Assembly: GCA_023091735.1 (NCBI GenBank)
Contig: JALKBU010000153.1
Coordinates: 1-64,000, forward strand
From: Trichomonas tenax
Lineage: Eukaryota > Parabasalia > Trichomonadida > Trichomonadidae
Length of the DNA stretch: 64,000 nucleotides
Direction: 5' to 3'
Position numbers and translations under genes: made by a program. This document shows, one piece after another, positions 20,125-29,935 of the stretch. The stretch's first letter is position 1; every line of letters begins with the position of its first letter. The notes under the pieces are model-generated. The model saw only the letters and a program-made list of their open reading frames with translations, had not been told where the DNA came from and ran no database searches.

Positions 20125-22350
20125 TTAAACAGATTCTTCAACAGATTCAGCCTTGGATTCAGTTTCTGCTTCTTCTTTGATAGTTTCGGCTTTTCCTTTC
20201 TTTCCTTTCTTTCCACTTTTACCACTTGCATTACTTTTTCCTGATTTCCTCGAGCCCATGCTTGTCTCAGAATTTGCAGTTTGTGGAGGTGCTGGCTGTG
20301 ATGCAGACATCGACTTCGCCTTCTTAGCAGCCATAACTTCAGCGATAGCTTGCCGCATTTCCTGTTTAGCGAAATCCAGCTTAGCACGCAAATCTGCGAG
20401 TTCTTGTAAGTTCGCTTTCTGCTGCTCCTTTCTCGTCTGCTCTGTCTTAGATAATCTGGCTTGCAAAGTCTGCTTCTTTGTATTGAGTTGCTGGTATTGC
20501 TCATTAGCTTCTGTTTGCCTCTTCTCAAGAACTCTTTTTTCGTCCGCAAGTTTAGCGGATAACTCTCTTCTTTGCTCAGAAACATCATCATATTTCTGAT
20601 TCAGGTTTGCAAGCTGTTCTTCGAGTTCTTGTATCTCTGATTCTTTAGTCTTCTTTGTTTCTGCAAGTTGTTCGACTTTTTGCTTGTGTTCTTTTTGAGC
20701 ATCTTCGACAGCGAACTCTTCATTCTTAATATCTGCACGGCATTGAAATAGCTTCTTCTCTTCTTCTTTCAACCACTCGATATGTCGCTGTGCAGCTTCG
20801 CTGACATTCGAGTTCAACTCACGACGATGAACATCAATTGCTTTAGCAAGCTGAACGTAGCTGCGATAGCTGAAGTCATTGTTAGCAACATCAATGTCAA
20901 CAACTGTTTTTCCTTTAGTTAAAGCACTCAAGAGAGCATCGCCTGCATCATCTTTCAACTCGTTATTGCGTAAATCAAGGTAGGATAATGTAGTATTGTC
21001 TGATAGTGCTTGAGCCATTGGAACACCGCCTTTATCTGTTATGGAATTTGAGTTAATTATGAGTTTCTGTAAATTTTTGTGCTGTGAAATAACCTGTGCA
21101 AATTTCATTGCAGTTGCATCACCAATCATTGTGTCGCTCATATTAAGTGACTTCATAGAGTCATTCTTGAGCAAGCTTTCAGCAATAATCTGTCCACCGT
21201 CATCTTTAAATGGATTCGAGGATATATCAAAGTGTCTTAAAACTCCAAAGTTTGTAATCAATATCTTAATGAAATCAGCTGATTCACCGTAAAGTCCATT
21301 CTTTGATAAACTCAAGTTATGGAGCTTGCATCCATTAGAGAATGCCGTGCAGAGGTGATGCATGAATGGCGTGCCAAGATTGTTATCACTCAAATCAAGA
21401 ACTCGAAGAGATTTGCAGCTTGATAATCTTTGACAAATTTTTTCTGCTGCTGAATCATCAATTGCATTTCTTGACAAAATCAGTGTGTGGAGGCTTCCGA
21501 AGCTGCCATCGTGTTTAAATAGCTCTAAAGCACCAGCTCCGCCAAATCTGTTTGCTGTGAGATCAAGTTTATATAATGATGTATTATTTGCTAAAGCAGG
21601 GCCTAAAAGCTTGCAGCCAGCAATAGTGATACCACACGTAGCGATATTCAAGTTCGAAAGTACTTTATTTCTTACAAGAACATTCGCTAATTCTTCGCAT
21701 CCATGAGTTCCAATTTTGTTTCTTTCAATACCATCGATAGCGCTCAAATCGAGATCTGTTATATGATGGTTGTATAAAAGTCCTCTGAAAAACACTTTCA
21801 TTCCTTGAACATCGATTCCGTTTGATCTAAGGTCAATGTAAATAACTTCTGGATCAACAGCAACAAACCTTCCGAGTTCTTCAGTGCCTCTGTCACCGAA
21901 TCTGTTGAGTGATAAATCCAGAAACACGAATTGTTTGTTCATTGTAAGAATGTTGACTAATCTGTTCGCACAGCCCGGTCCAAGACCAAGGCCAGAGAAT
22001 TTTAGCGATTTGGCTTGTATAGCACCCATAAATTGTTCGACAAATTTCTTTTGAGCATTCGAATTTTGTTTTAAATGCATATCTGTACACTTATCTTGAT
22101 AAATTTCGATTGCATCAGACTCTGATATAACATTGTATTTGCGTGCTGATTGTAATGCTGGTAATGGAGCAGTTCTGGATAAAATCTGTGTCGTTTGGGC
22201 TCCATCGCGAGTGTTTTTAGACGTCTTCCGGTTCATTACAAGAGTACTGATCTTGTGATCAATATTTCTCCTGTAAGAATCGGAGAGAAATCGCTTAACA
22301 TTCATTCTTGGAAACTCGTTTTTTTTTTTTTGAAAATTTTTGACATCCAA
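20125..22350 (-). CDS. LRR (ribonuclease-inhibitor type) plus coiled-coil protein
   Basis: This is a 741-residue protein. A basic N-terminal 80 residues are followed by about 13 leucine-rich repeats of 28 residues (about residues 110-500). They have the RI-type consensus L-x-x-LDLS-x-N-x-(I/F)-x-D-x-G: LDLSLNRFGDRGTEELGRF, LDLTANRFGGAGALELF and LDLSDNNLGTPFMHHL are examples. A long coiled coil (about 510-670) of Gln/Glu/Lys/Arg heptads follows, then a Ser/Gly/Lys-rich tail (SGKSNASGKSGKKGKKGK) and a Glu-rich end. LRR plus coiled coil is common in cytoskeletal and flagellar adaptor proteins such as LRRC45 and related families, but no orthologue can be named. Three upstream-element copies precede the start, and GTCATCCGTTTGG lies directly at ATG 22350. 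Confidence 0.85.
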   Translation of the reverse strand: MDVKNFQKKKNEFPRMNVKRFLSDSYRRNIDHKISTLVMNRKTSKNTRDGAQTTQILSRTAPLPALQSARKYNVISESDAIEIYQDKCTDMHLKQNSNAQKKFVEQFMGAIQAKSLKFSGLGLGPGCANRLVNILTMNKQFVFLDLSLNRFGDRGTEELGRFVAVDPEVIYIDLRSNGIDVQGMKVFFRGLLYNHHITDLDLSAIDGIERNKIGTHGCEELANVLVRNKVLSNLNIATCGITIAGCKLLGPALANNTSLYKLDLTANRFGGAGALELFKHDGSFGSLHTLILSRNAIDDSAAEKICQRLSSCKSLRVLDLSDNNLGTPFMHHLCTAFSNGCKLHNLSLSKNGLYGESADFIKILITNFGVLRHFDISSNPFKDDGGQIIAESLLKNDSMKSLNMSDTMIGDATAMKFAQVISQHKNLQKLIINSNSITDKGGVPMAQALSDNTTLSYLDLRNNELKDDAGDALLSALTKGKTVVDIDVANNDFSYRSYVQLAKAIDVHRRELNSNVSEAAQRHIEWLKEEEKKLFQCRADIKNEEFAVEDAQKEHKQKVEQLAETKKTKESEIQELEEQLANLNQKYDDVSEQRRELSAKLADEKRVLEKRQTEANEQYQQLNTKKQTLQARLSKTEQTRKEQQKANLQELADLRAKLDFAKQEMRQAIAEVMAAKKAKSMSASQPAPPQTANSETSMGSRKSGKSNASGKSGKKGKKGKAETIKEEAETESKAESVEESV

Positions 22351-22360
22351 ACGGATGACA

Positions 22361-22412
22361 GTTTACATGACAAATATAATTTACGCGTCAATTATTCGTT
22401 TTACATGATAAA
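22361..22412 (-). promoter_or_regulatory. Three upstream elements of the LRR gene
   Basis: TTTACATGACAAA (22362-22374), TTTACGCGTCAA (22380-22391) and TTTACATGATAAA (22400-22412) lie 12-62 bp before ATG 22350. A fourth copy, TTTACATGACAAA, is at 22679-22691. The spacing between the three is 18-20 bp. Confidence 0.6.
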
Positions 22413-24782
22413 AATATCTAACACTAAGTGTTCCCATTGCAAAGTTTCAATGTAGTAATTTAACATATTGTGAAATGAACAACCAAAAACCATTGCGTTG
22501 ATTTGGCAAAAAAAAATATACTATTGTTATCACACATGTTTTGATGAATCAATCATCAATCAATATTATTATGCACATCATTAATATTTGGATACTAAAT
22601 TCTACTCTATGCAATATCTTGTAGTCGAAATTATATGAAAATAAGAAGATCGTGCGTGATTGGATGTTGAGATTTGTATTTACATGACAAATTGCCAGAT
22701 TTTTCGTTGAAAAAAATGAAAATATCTCGATAATGGGTATGATTCAAGCATTTATTTATTGGAGAAAAGTGAACTATTCATCTTGCTCTATTAATATAAT
22801 GTAGGTTGATGCATGGCTATATTTTTAATCTTGGCATTATTTTTAAATACTGGCATTTATATGGGATATTGAAGCGCATTTTGCTGTGCTCCCGTTCGTG
22901 GTGATGTAGGTGAAATATGATCTTATTAAATTGCCATATTTTAAGATTTTTGACACCAATGAGCTTTCAATTTTTTAAATGATATCTTAAATGTACTGAC
23001 GCGGCTTAACGTACAGTAAATTTTATTTTTGAATAAAACATATAACCGTTTGATTAGTAATAGTATGTACATTATATATACGAAATATCTAGCAAATCGT
23101 CACATGAGATTCTGAGAAAAATTGAGATGAAATTTTTTAATGACTGAGAACTATTTTTATTTTTTACTATCATAATTTTATGAAGAAAAAAAATAATCAG
23201 AAAATAATAAATATGAAATAATATACTTTACTTTGTGAATATATTACTACAAAATATAATATAATTTCTGGAATTTTTTAATGATATAAAAATCCGAAAA
23301 TTACACGGAAAGTGAAAAAAAAGTAGTTAAACAGTTATATCCTAGTCAGTGAGACATTCATTGAAAAAAGCAGGAAAAGTACTTTTTATTCGAAATTAAT
23401 TTTGAATAAATCGGAGTGAGCGGTAAAGTCAGTAATATGTTACAAATATGATTTCCATTTAGCTTATTGTTGGACTGAAATGTAGAGTTCATAGAAATTT
23501 CTTACAGGTAATGGAAACGAAATCGTATCACGAAAACTAGCGTGAGAAAATCTCTGCAAAGCCAACAAATGCTTGCACTAGGGCTACATATGCATGTATT
23601 TGAATATAAAGACTTTTCCAGTATATGGCGAAATTATGAAATTTCGTAATACTCTAAAAAACTCTTTTTAAAGCATTAGATGATTTTCTCTTCATCTCTG
23701 AGACCAACAACCACACTTAGCGAGCATTTTGAAATCGTTTAATAAATTTGATCATTTTAGGCTAAAGAAGAAGCTTCTTGGATTAATTATCATATCTTTT
23801 GCAATGTTTATGTTAGCAAGAATACTATGGCAAAAGATTGTATACCCTGTCTTTGTTGGTGAGCGAAAACGTAACTTTCTTTGTACCTGCGAAAAATATG
23901 ATCATAGAAAAAGTACGTTAAAAAGCGCGATTGTACATTTGACATCTTTAGATCCTCGGTTCAAATATTTAAACGATTCATCACTAGTGCATGGCATTTC
24001 AATGGAATATATGAAATGGCAAAATAATAAATGTTATATGACCAAATACATTTTCTCAAAATATTCTATGAGCTTTAAAAATAATTGTTTATCTCAGAAA
24101 ATTTGAAAAACTCTATTCTTAAAATATGTGCTTATATTATTTTTAACATCGGATTTTAGAAGAAAATTAATATATGACGATATAGGAAGCTTGGTCACTT
24201 AATTTTTTATCGATAAAACAATTATGTCACTACGATCATCAATTTGATTTATTATTTTATGGTTGTGCGAACTGGCCTTTTTAAGGCCAATTCGCACTAT
24301 TTTTGGAAAGCATGCCTAATTCGCGTAAACTATTCAAAATTGAATAGCGCAGTGAATGTGCTACGGGTTCGCTAAATTCGCTATGCGCTATATGATTTTC
24401 ATATTGCAAATTTCATTTAGATAATAAACAAGCAAGAAAAAGCACAGATTTATCTGGAAGCTCTTGAGAAAAACTCAATTTATTATAAATAACTTAAGAA
24501 TGACACTGCAAACTATTGTGTATTAAATATCACTCGTTTTTAGGTTCAAAAACCCAAGATTAATTTTAAATAAAATCAAATTCTCTGATTTTAGCTTTAA
24601 TATTGTGAAATTATAATCACAAATGCTAAAGGTATATCTACCTGGTGATATTTTAGGATACAAATATAATTCTTAAAAAATTGTCACAACAATGTCACTT
24701 TTCAGTGCGAATATTGGGTCTGAGATTTTAGCGAATTGGCGTTATAAAATTTTATTGTGAGAACTATCTCAAATTTTTCAAA
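22413..24782. other. Long gene-poor stretch
   Basis: No gene is well supported. An open frame at 23729-24106 (+) encodes a plausible membrane-anchored peptide (LLGLIIISFAMFMLARILW near its start). It has no ATG before the hydrophobic segment and no upstream element, so I leave it uncalled. A near-perfect hairpin at 24265-24297 is listed separately. Around it, 24298-24420 is unusually rich in ATTCGC words. Confidence 0.45.
24265..24297. repeat. Near-perfect short hairpin
   Basis: GTGCGAACTGGCCTT, a TTT loop, then AAGGCCAATTCGCAC: 15-bp arms with one mismatch. The arms are GC-rich against a very AT-rich background. It could be a transcript hairpin or the end of a small transposable element. 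Confidence 0.65.
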
Positions 24783-26000
24783 ATGGGTGTTTGTCGCAAG
24801 GAGCTCTTCTACGCCTTCGTTGTCCAGATAACATCATACATCTTCGGCTTCGTCATCTGCTATCCATCCCCTGTTTTTCCATACTGGAGTGACAAAAAAT
24901 GGGAACTTACTTCAATGCAAGAAACTGTTTTTAACTCCATTTCCTCTCTCACGGCTGTTTTCGGTCCATTTACACTCAACTTCTTGTTCAGATTCATGGG
25001 TAGAAAGATGGCTTCCTATGTTTTGAACATTTACACGATTATTACTTGGATCCTCCTCTGTTTCGTAACATCAAAGAAGACAATATGGATCGGATACATC
25101 GCTCGTGGTCTCCAAGGCATCGCTATGGGCGCTGCTTCTACTTTTGCCCCACTTCAATTAACAGAAGTCGCTCCACCGGATCAGAGAGGTTTCTACGCTT
25201 CCATCAACACAGCTTCAGTAACTCTCGCTATCATTTTCGTTTTCATTGGCGGTCAATATTTCCCGAACCCAGCTCTTGGAATTAACTTCTTGGCTATTGC
25301 TTTCCTCGCTCTCCAGATGGCGCTGATGTGGAAGGTACCAGAAACAAAGCCAGAGACGAGTGAAAAGCATGATGGCAAACCTCAAGAACCATTCTGCCAG
25401 AAGAACTACGTCACAAAGATCTTCATTGCTGTTTCTGTTATGATTCTCCAACAATTTACAGGACCAAACGCAATTCTCACAAACATGATCAGAGTTTTCA
25501 GAGAGGCAAAGGTTCCATTGCCAGAGGGTGTTGCTGCATCGATCGTTATGAGCTCTCAGGTATTCTCAACAATTCTTCTCTCAGGATTTGTCGATAAATA
25601 TGGAAGAAAGATTATGTGGCTTATTTCCAACTTCTTGGTTGGTGTTTCACTCCTCCTCTTCGGTCTCACCCTCTACCTTGGATGGAGGCCACTTCTTGGT
25701 ATTGCATTCTTAGTTGTTTTCCAGGTTGCCTTCGGACTTGCTCTTGGACCAATGCCATGGTACCTTGCACCACAGATGCTTCCACCACACTTCGCTGCTT
25801 TGGCTGCTTCAATCCTTCAGACAGTTAACTGGTGCTGCTCTTTCAGCGTCATCTTCCTCTATCCAGTCATGCAGAAGGGAATGAACAACTCAGGCTGCTT
25901 CATGTTTTACTCTGGTGTTGCACTTTTCAGTGCATTCTATGGCTATATCATGATCCCAGATCCAGAGCAGCTCAGGCAGGCCCAATACCAGGAGATTTAG
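24783..26000 (+). CDS. MFS sugar porter (GLUT/SLC2-like)
   Basis: The 405-residue protein has about 12 hydrophobic spans in two halves and would be a facilitative hexose carrier in the plasma or a vesicle membrane. Sugar-porter signatures are visible. FMGRKMASY follows TM2, GRGLQGIAMG lies in TM4, and VPETKPE comes after TM6. The second-half VDKYGRKIMWL loop follows TM8, with GPMPWYLAPQMLP in TM10. A QQFTGPNAI stretch corresponds to the QQ-x-x-G-x-N motif of TM7 that lines the sugar site. The length is short for the family (usually 450-500); the loops and the C-terminal tail are trimmed. It ends in EI-TAG. Codon use is biased to C-ending codons (CTC, ATC, TTC), stronger than in most neighbours, which suggests high expression. 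Confidence 0.9.
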   Translation: MGVCRKELFYAFVVQITSYIFGFVICYPSPVFPYWSDKKWELTSMQETVFNSISSLTAVFGPFTLNFLFRFMGRKMASYVLNIYTIITWILLCFVTSKKTIWIGYIARGLQGIAMGAASTFAPLQLTEVAPPDQRGFYASINTASVTLAIIFVFIGGQYFPNPALGINFLAIAFLALQMALMWKVPETKPETSEKHDGKPQEPFCQKNYVTKIFIAVSVMILQQFTGPNAILTNMIRVFREAKVPLPEGVAASIVMSSQVFSTILLSGFVDKYGRKIMWLISNFLVGVSLLLFGLTLYLGWRPLLGIAFLVVFQVAFGLALGPMPWYLAPQMLPPHFAALAASILQTVNWCCSFSVIFLYPVMQKGMNNSGCFMFYSGVALFSAFYGYIMIPDPEQLRQAQYQEI

Positions 26001-26217
26001 ACAACATAACGTTGTACTTCTTTGAGGATCTATCAATCATGAGTATTTTTTAAAAAAATGTTTTTTATAGGTTTCAAAATTTCTTAATTTTTAGACGCAC
26101 CGTCACCCATAGATATCTGTTCACAGTTCAATTTTTGCTGTTAAATTATCGACCAAACGACCGTTTAAAAAATATTTTTGGGTCCGCTAAAAATATTGAG
26201 GGTCTAAAATCTATTCG

Positions 26218-27363
26218 ATGCTTTTCAACGGCGAAAACGACCCGTTGATTAAGCAATTTGAATCTGATGGCTCTTTCTCGGAAGAAGCGAAGCCGCTCAA
26301 GCAGATAAACCAGTTTTTGTTTCTAAAAAAGATCGGCAATGGTGCATTTTCAAATGTCTATCTCGCCATCGACATAAATACGAATCAAAAGTATGCAGTT
26401 AAAAAGTTCAAGCTGAGTGAACTCCAACACATCGAAAATGGAGTGACGCAGCTCGAAAGAGAAATTGCTTTAATGCGAAGATATTCTCATAACAACATTC
26501 TAAAGCTTCACCAAGTCCTCCACAACGTTCAGAAAGACATAGTGTACTTAATAATCGAATATGCAAACTGTGGTAGCCTTTACGATTTAATTAATCAACC
26601 GATTCCACTCCAAGACGATTACGTGTGCTCAATCTTCCATCAGATACTTGAAGCACTGCAGTACCTGCACAGCAATGGCATGGTTCATCAGGACATAAAG
26701 CCTTCAAATATCCTGATAAGTTCAGATGGTCGTGCTATTCTCGCTGATTTTGGCGTCGGTCACAGTTTCCAAAGCACTGAGATGGTCGTTGGAAGTCCGG
26801 CTTACCAAGCTCCTGAGGCACTCACCGATGGAGATCCTGGAATGTTTTCGACGAACCCTGCAAAAGAAGATGTTTGGTCGCTGGGAGTAACTTTGTTCCA
26901 GACAGAATACCAGCAGCTACCATATGAAGGTGAGACTGTCTTCGAAATCATTCGCAATATCAAGAACACAATTCTTGTTTATCCAGAAGGAGCAAATCCA
27001 GAAATAGAGACAGTTATGGCGAGAATGTTAGCAGTTAATCCAAACCAAAGACCAACTGTTGACCAGCTTTTCAAAATGCCATTTTTTATGAAGTATAATG
27101 GAATAATTCCATGCCCGCAATGGGAAAAACAGATAAATTACACTGTTGACGATAATACACAGATAGTTAAGATCAAAGCAACAATTTGTGAAGGATCAAC
27201 ATCATTTGTTCGTGTTGGTTTAACTTCAGTTGATTTAATTCGATCGATAGAGAATAATAACAACAAAATCAATGCAAATAAGAGGACACTGGAAGAATCT
27301 GGTGAACTCAAGAATATACCAATTGAAAAAATGGATTGTTTTTCATGTTGTTTATTTATATAG
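26218..27363 (+). CDS. LKB1/CaMKK-like serine/threonine kinase with C-terminal CaaX box
   Basis: This 381-residue protein has its kinase domain at about 34-290. The glycine loop is GNGAFSNV (40-47) and the catalytic Lys is K62. The catalytic loop is HQDIKPSN (157-164), a non-RD form. DFG is at 177-179 and the activation segment ends GSPAYQAPE (192-200). A DVWSLGVTLF follows, then LPYEGETVFEIIRNI, as in LKB1 and CaMKK, which phosphorylate AMPK-type kinases. LKB1 itself has a non-Arg HKD and a GSPAFQPPE segment. The protein ends CFSCCLFI, a CaaX prenylation box (C-L-F-I) preceded by further cysteines. Human LKB1 is also prenylated at its C-terminus. I therefore favour LKB1 over CaMKK. The start is the first ATG, with no clear Inr. 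Confidence 0.8.
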   Translation: MLFNGENDPLIKQFESDGSFSEEAKPLKQINQFLFLKKIGNGAFSNVYLAIDINTNQKYAVKKFKLSELQHIENGVTQLEREIALMRRYSHNNILKLHQVLHNVQKDIVYLIIEYANCGSLYDLINQPIPLQDDYVCSIFHQILEALQYLHSNGMVHQDIKPSNILISSDGRAILADFGVGHSFQSTEMVVGSPAYQAPEALTDGDPGMFSTNPAKEDVWSLGVTLFQTEYQQLPYEGETVFEIIRNIKNTILVYPEGANPEIETVMARMLAVNPNQRPTVDQLFKMPFFMKYNGIIPCPQWEKQINYTVDDNTQIVKIKATICEGSTSFVRVGLTSVDLIRSIENNNNKINANKRTLEESGELKNIPIEKMDCFSCCLFI

Positions 27364-27635
27364 ATGTTTATTATTTTGTAATTTAAATTATATTTATTAT
27401 TATGATTATACTCAACCATGTCATTCTATTTTAACTTATATGAATTGTTAACTGAAAACATGTAAACTAGAATTAATTATATTTTGAGGAGTGGAAATGA
27501 GCATTGAGTGATTATAAGTTAAATGAGAGATCAATACAATTCAATAATTTATTAAACACGTTTTTGAGTCTATTATCATAACATTAGTTTCAATATCAAA
27601 CTACTAAAACAATCTTTGAAAAAAAGACCAAATGG

Positions 27636-29080
27636 ATGTCAAAGAAGGAACAAAGCGATGAACACAAAAATCGATTTAATAAAAAATGGAATGATAGACA
27701 TCACGGTGTAGATTATAGACGATCGGATCGATACTCTTCGCCACATCGCGATTCTAACAATGATAGAAGAAGAACAAATTTTGATAATCGAAATTCAAGG
27801 CCTCAGAACCATGAAAATCAATACAGAAATCATTCGAGTAGAGATAGAGATCGAAATCATTCGAATTATACGTCAAATAAAAATTCATGATTTGACCAAA
27901 ATCAAGTAAGAGATCATCAAACAAGGAGAATCTTTCCGAATGCAACACCTCCAAAACCAGCGAATACACCAAGAAGACCAAAATGTACTCCAAATATAAT
28001 CACAATTGATGAAGAGCCCGTAGTTCAAAAATCACAGCAAGAAACTGTTTTTCATCCTCCGGCTATAGAATTTTTAGAACCAGATAATGAAGATTTTGAT
28101 TTACCTGAATATCGAGTGGAACCAGTAGAAAAATCACTACACTCATTAGAAGAACCATCACGCATAGATGATGAAGAATATGATGATGGTTTAGTGATTC
28201 CTAAAGGTCCAAAACCTGCTCCAATTGATCATGTTCCATCAACAATTGAAGCATTAAACACATCATTGCTTAAGACTATAATCAACGAAGAATGGTTCAC
28301 ATCGATCTCTATGTCATCTGGTTTCCAAAAATTACTGAAACGCGACAATTTCAAGCTTGCTTTATTCGATCCTGATTTCATTTCAACACTGACACATCCA
28401 AAAGTTCAACGCTCGATTTTAGTTGGACAAGAACCTCCTTCGATGCCAGAATATGAATTCAAATCAGAAAAAGAAAAGGAGGAAGAAAAACCAGCTGCAT
28501 TTACCTCTGAATTAATGGAATCACTTCCTATAATAGAGACAAAGCCACCAGAAAAGAAACGAAAAATTCCAAACTTAACGCCAAGAAAAGTTCTCGATAA
28601 ACAACAAAAACTAAAAAGCCCAAAACAACAAATGATAATGATAAACAAGAGAATGCAACTGAAGCGACAAATAAAGATGAACAAGCAAATGAAGTCAAGA
28701 AATATGATTTGATGATTTCATCTGTAAATTGTCAAGCAAAGCTTGCTAACATCATTAAAGTCAGCAGATGTAAATTCAAGAAGCTTAGAAAGATAGGATA
28801 TATGATACTTGTTGGCGCAAATGCACAACCGGAAGTGTTTCAAGTTGAAAAAACAAACATGTTTGATGATAATCTTGTTCACGGTTATGATGAATATTCT
28901 GGTGAAGATCAATGTGCATATTCCAAGGTATACTGCAAATGCGGAATGTGTATGGGTGCAACTATCAAAGCGGCCTCTAAAAAAGACATAAAAGAGGTTG
29001 AAACAACAATGTTTTTGGCATCAAAGTTACTTGTTAACATAGGAGGAAAGATCATGCAAATTAGTTCTCTGTTTGACTGA
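27636..29080 (+). pseudogene. Disrupted Arg/Ser/Asn-rich protein gene of unknown function
   Basis: A frame from ATG 27636 encodes an Arg/Asn/Ser-rich N-terminus (DRYSSPHRDSNNDRRR). It meets TGA at 27888-27890 and continues in the same frame without stops to 28712, passing the PEYRVEPVEKSLHSLEEPSR and TLTHPKVQRSILVGQEPP stretches. Between 28601 and 28710 the coding frame shifts by one. In the downstream frame an acidic linker (NDNDKQENATEATNKDEQ) leads into ISSVNCQAKLANIIKVSRCK and a C-terminal domain with a Cys cluster (YCKCGMC), ending at 29080. The full product would be about 480 residues. The N-terminus looks like that of an RNA-binding protein, but no domain is recognised. One nonsense codon plus one frameshift make it a likely recent pseudogene, unless these are sequencing errors. 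Confidence 0.6.
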
Positions 29081-29935
29081 TTTATTGTTTCTACAAAAGT
29101 TTCTGTTTGTATTTATTAAATTCTCATCTTTCATTTATTCAAAAAAAATATGAAATTTGTATTTTAAAGTGTCGGATTGTCAGATCTTCGAAAATTTACT
29201 TTCGTCGAGAATTAAAGCTTGCTTCTTCAATTTTTGCATATAAAAGAGGAGGAAAAATTAACTCTTTTGACACTTTCTCGATGGTTTGCATGCTCAGCAA
29301 ACTTTCTCTCAGAATGATTTGCGAGAATTTTATTGCTGCAAACATGCTAAACATTAAATATACCGCTATCATCTACTGCAAATGTCTGATGAAAGCAAAA
29401 CACATTGATCAGATATAATCGGTTTAGCATGGAACTCGACGATTATTTCGTAATTCAATGTTTTATAAAACGCTTATTAGAATGTGCCGCAATTGAGCTG
29501 ATTTCGAGGTATGAAATTAATAGGAATGCTACGAATTTCACAATGCTACTGGTTTTTCCCTTCAATTAAAATGCAATTATATAAAGTTTACAGATAATAT
29601 ATAATATTTCTACAAATCTATCATTATCTATTCACTATATAGTGATATGAACGAGAATAAAAAGAGTTTTGATAAGAATATAGCATCGAGAAGATTTAGA
29701 TAATATGTGTTTTCTATAAAATACATATAGTGTATATGGTTTGCATATCTTTGGCAGTGCGTTTATTAAAAGATATGCCTCAATACGAAATTTGCTTTAA
29801 ACAATATTTCAATAAATCATATTATTGAGTCGACATGTTATAAAAATGATTAACAACAAGTTTTGAATCAAAAATTATCAATGTATGCGAAATTTAGTGA
29901 TTTAACCTTAAATTATTTGATTTTAATTATTTTTA
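29081..29935. other. Intergenic stretch, no clear gene
   Basis: The only sizeable frame (29107-29418, +) gives a Lys/Ile-rich sequence with no recognisable feature and an unlikely start. An AT-rich block with TATATAGTG repeats (29630-29745) precedes the BEACH gene by about 200 bp. I see no copy of the recurrent promoter element here. Confidence 0.4.

Noticed and set aside
20153..20599. 148-codon + frame opposite the LRR protein coiled coil
   Set aside because: It is an antisense shadow of Lys/Glu-rich coiled-coil codons, which give Phe/Leu/Ser-rich hydrophobic sequence.
23729..24106. Small membrane protein gene
   Set aside because: It begins at TTG, the first ATG lies within the hydrophobic segment, and no promoter element or known family supports it.
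4985..27890. Codon reassignment as explanation for in-frame stops
   Set aside because: TAA, TAG and TGA are all involved, all occur in decayed regions, and intact genes end normally in these codons. Pseudogenes explain this better.
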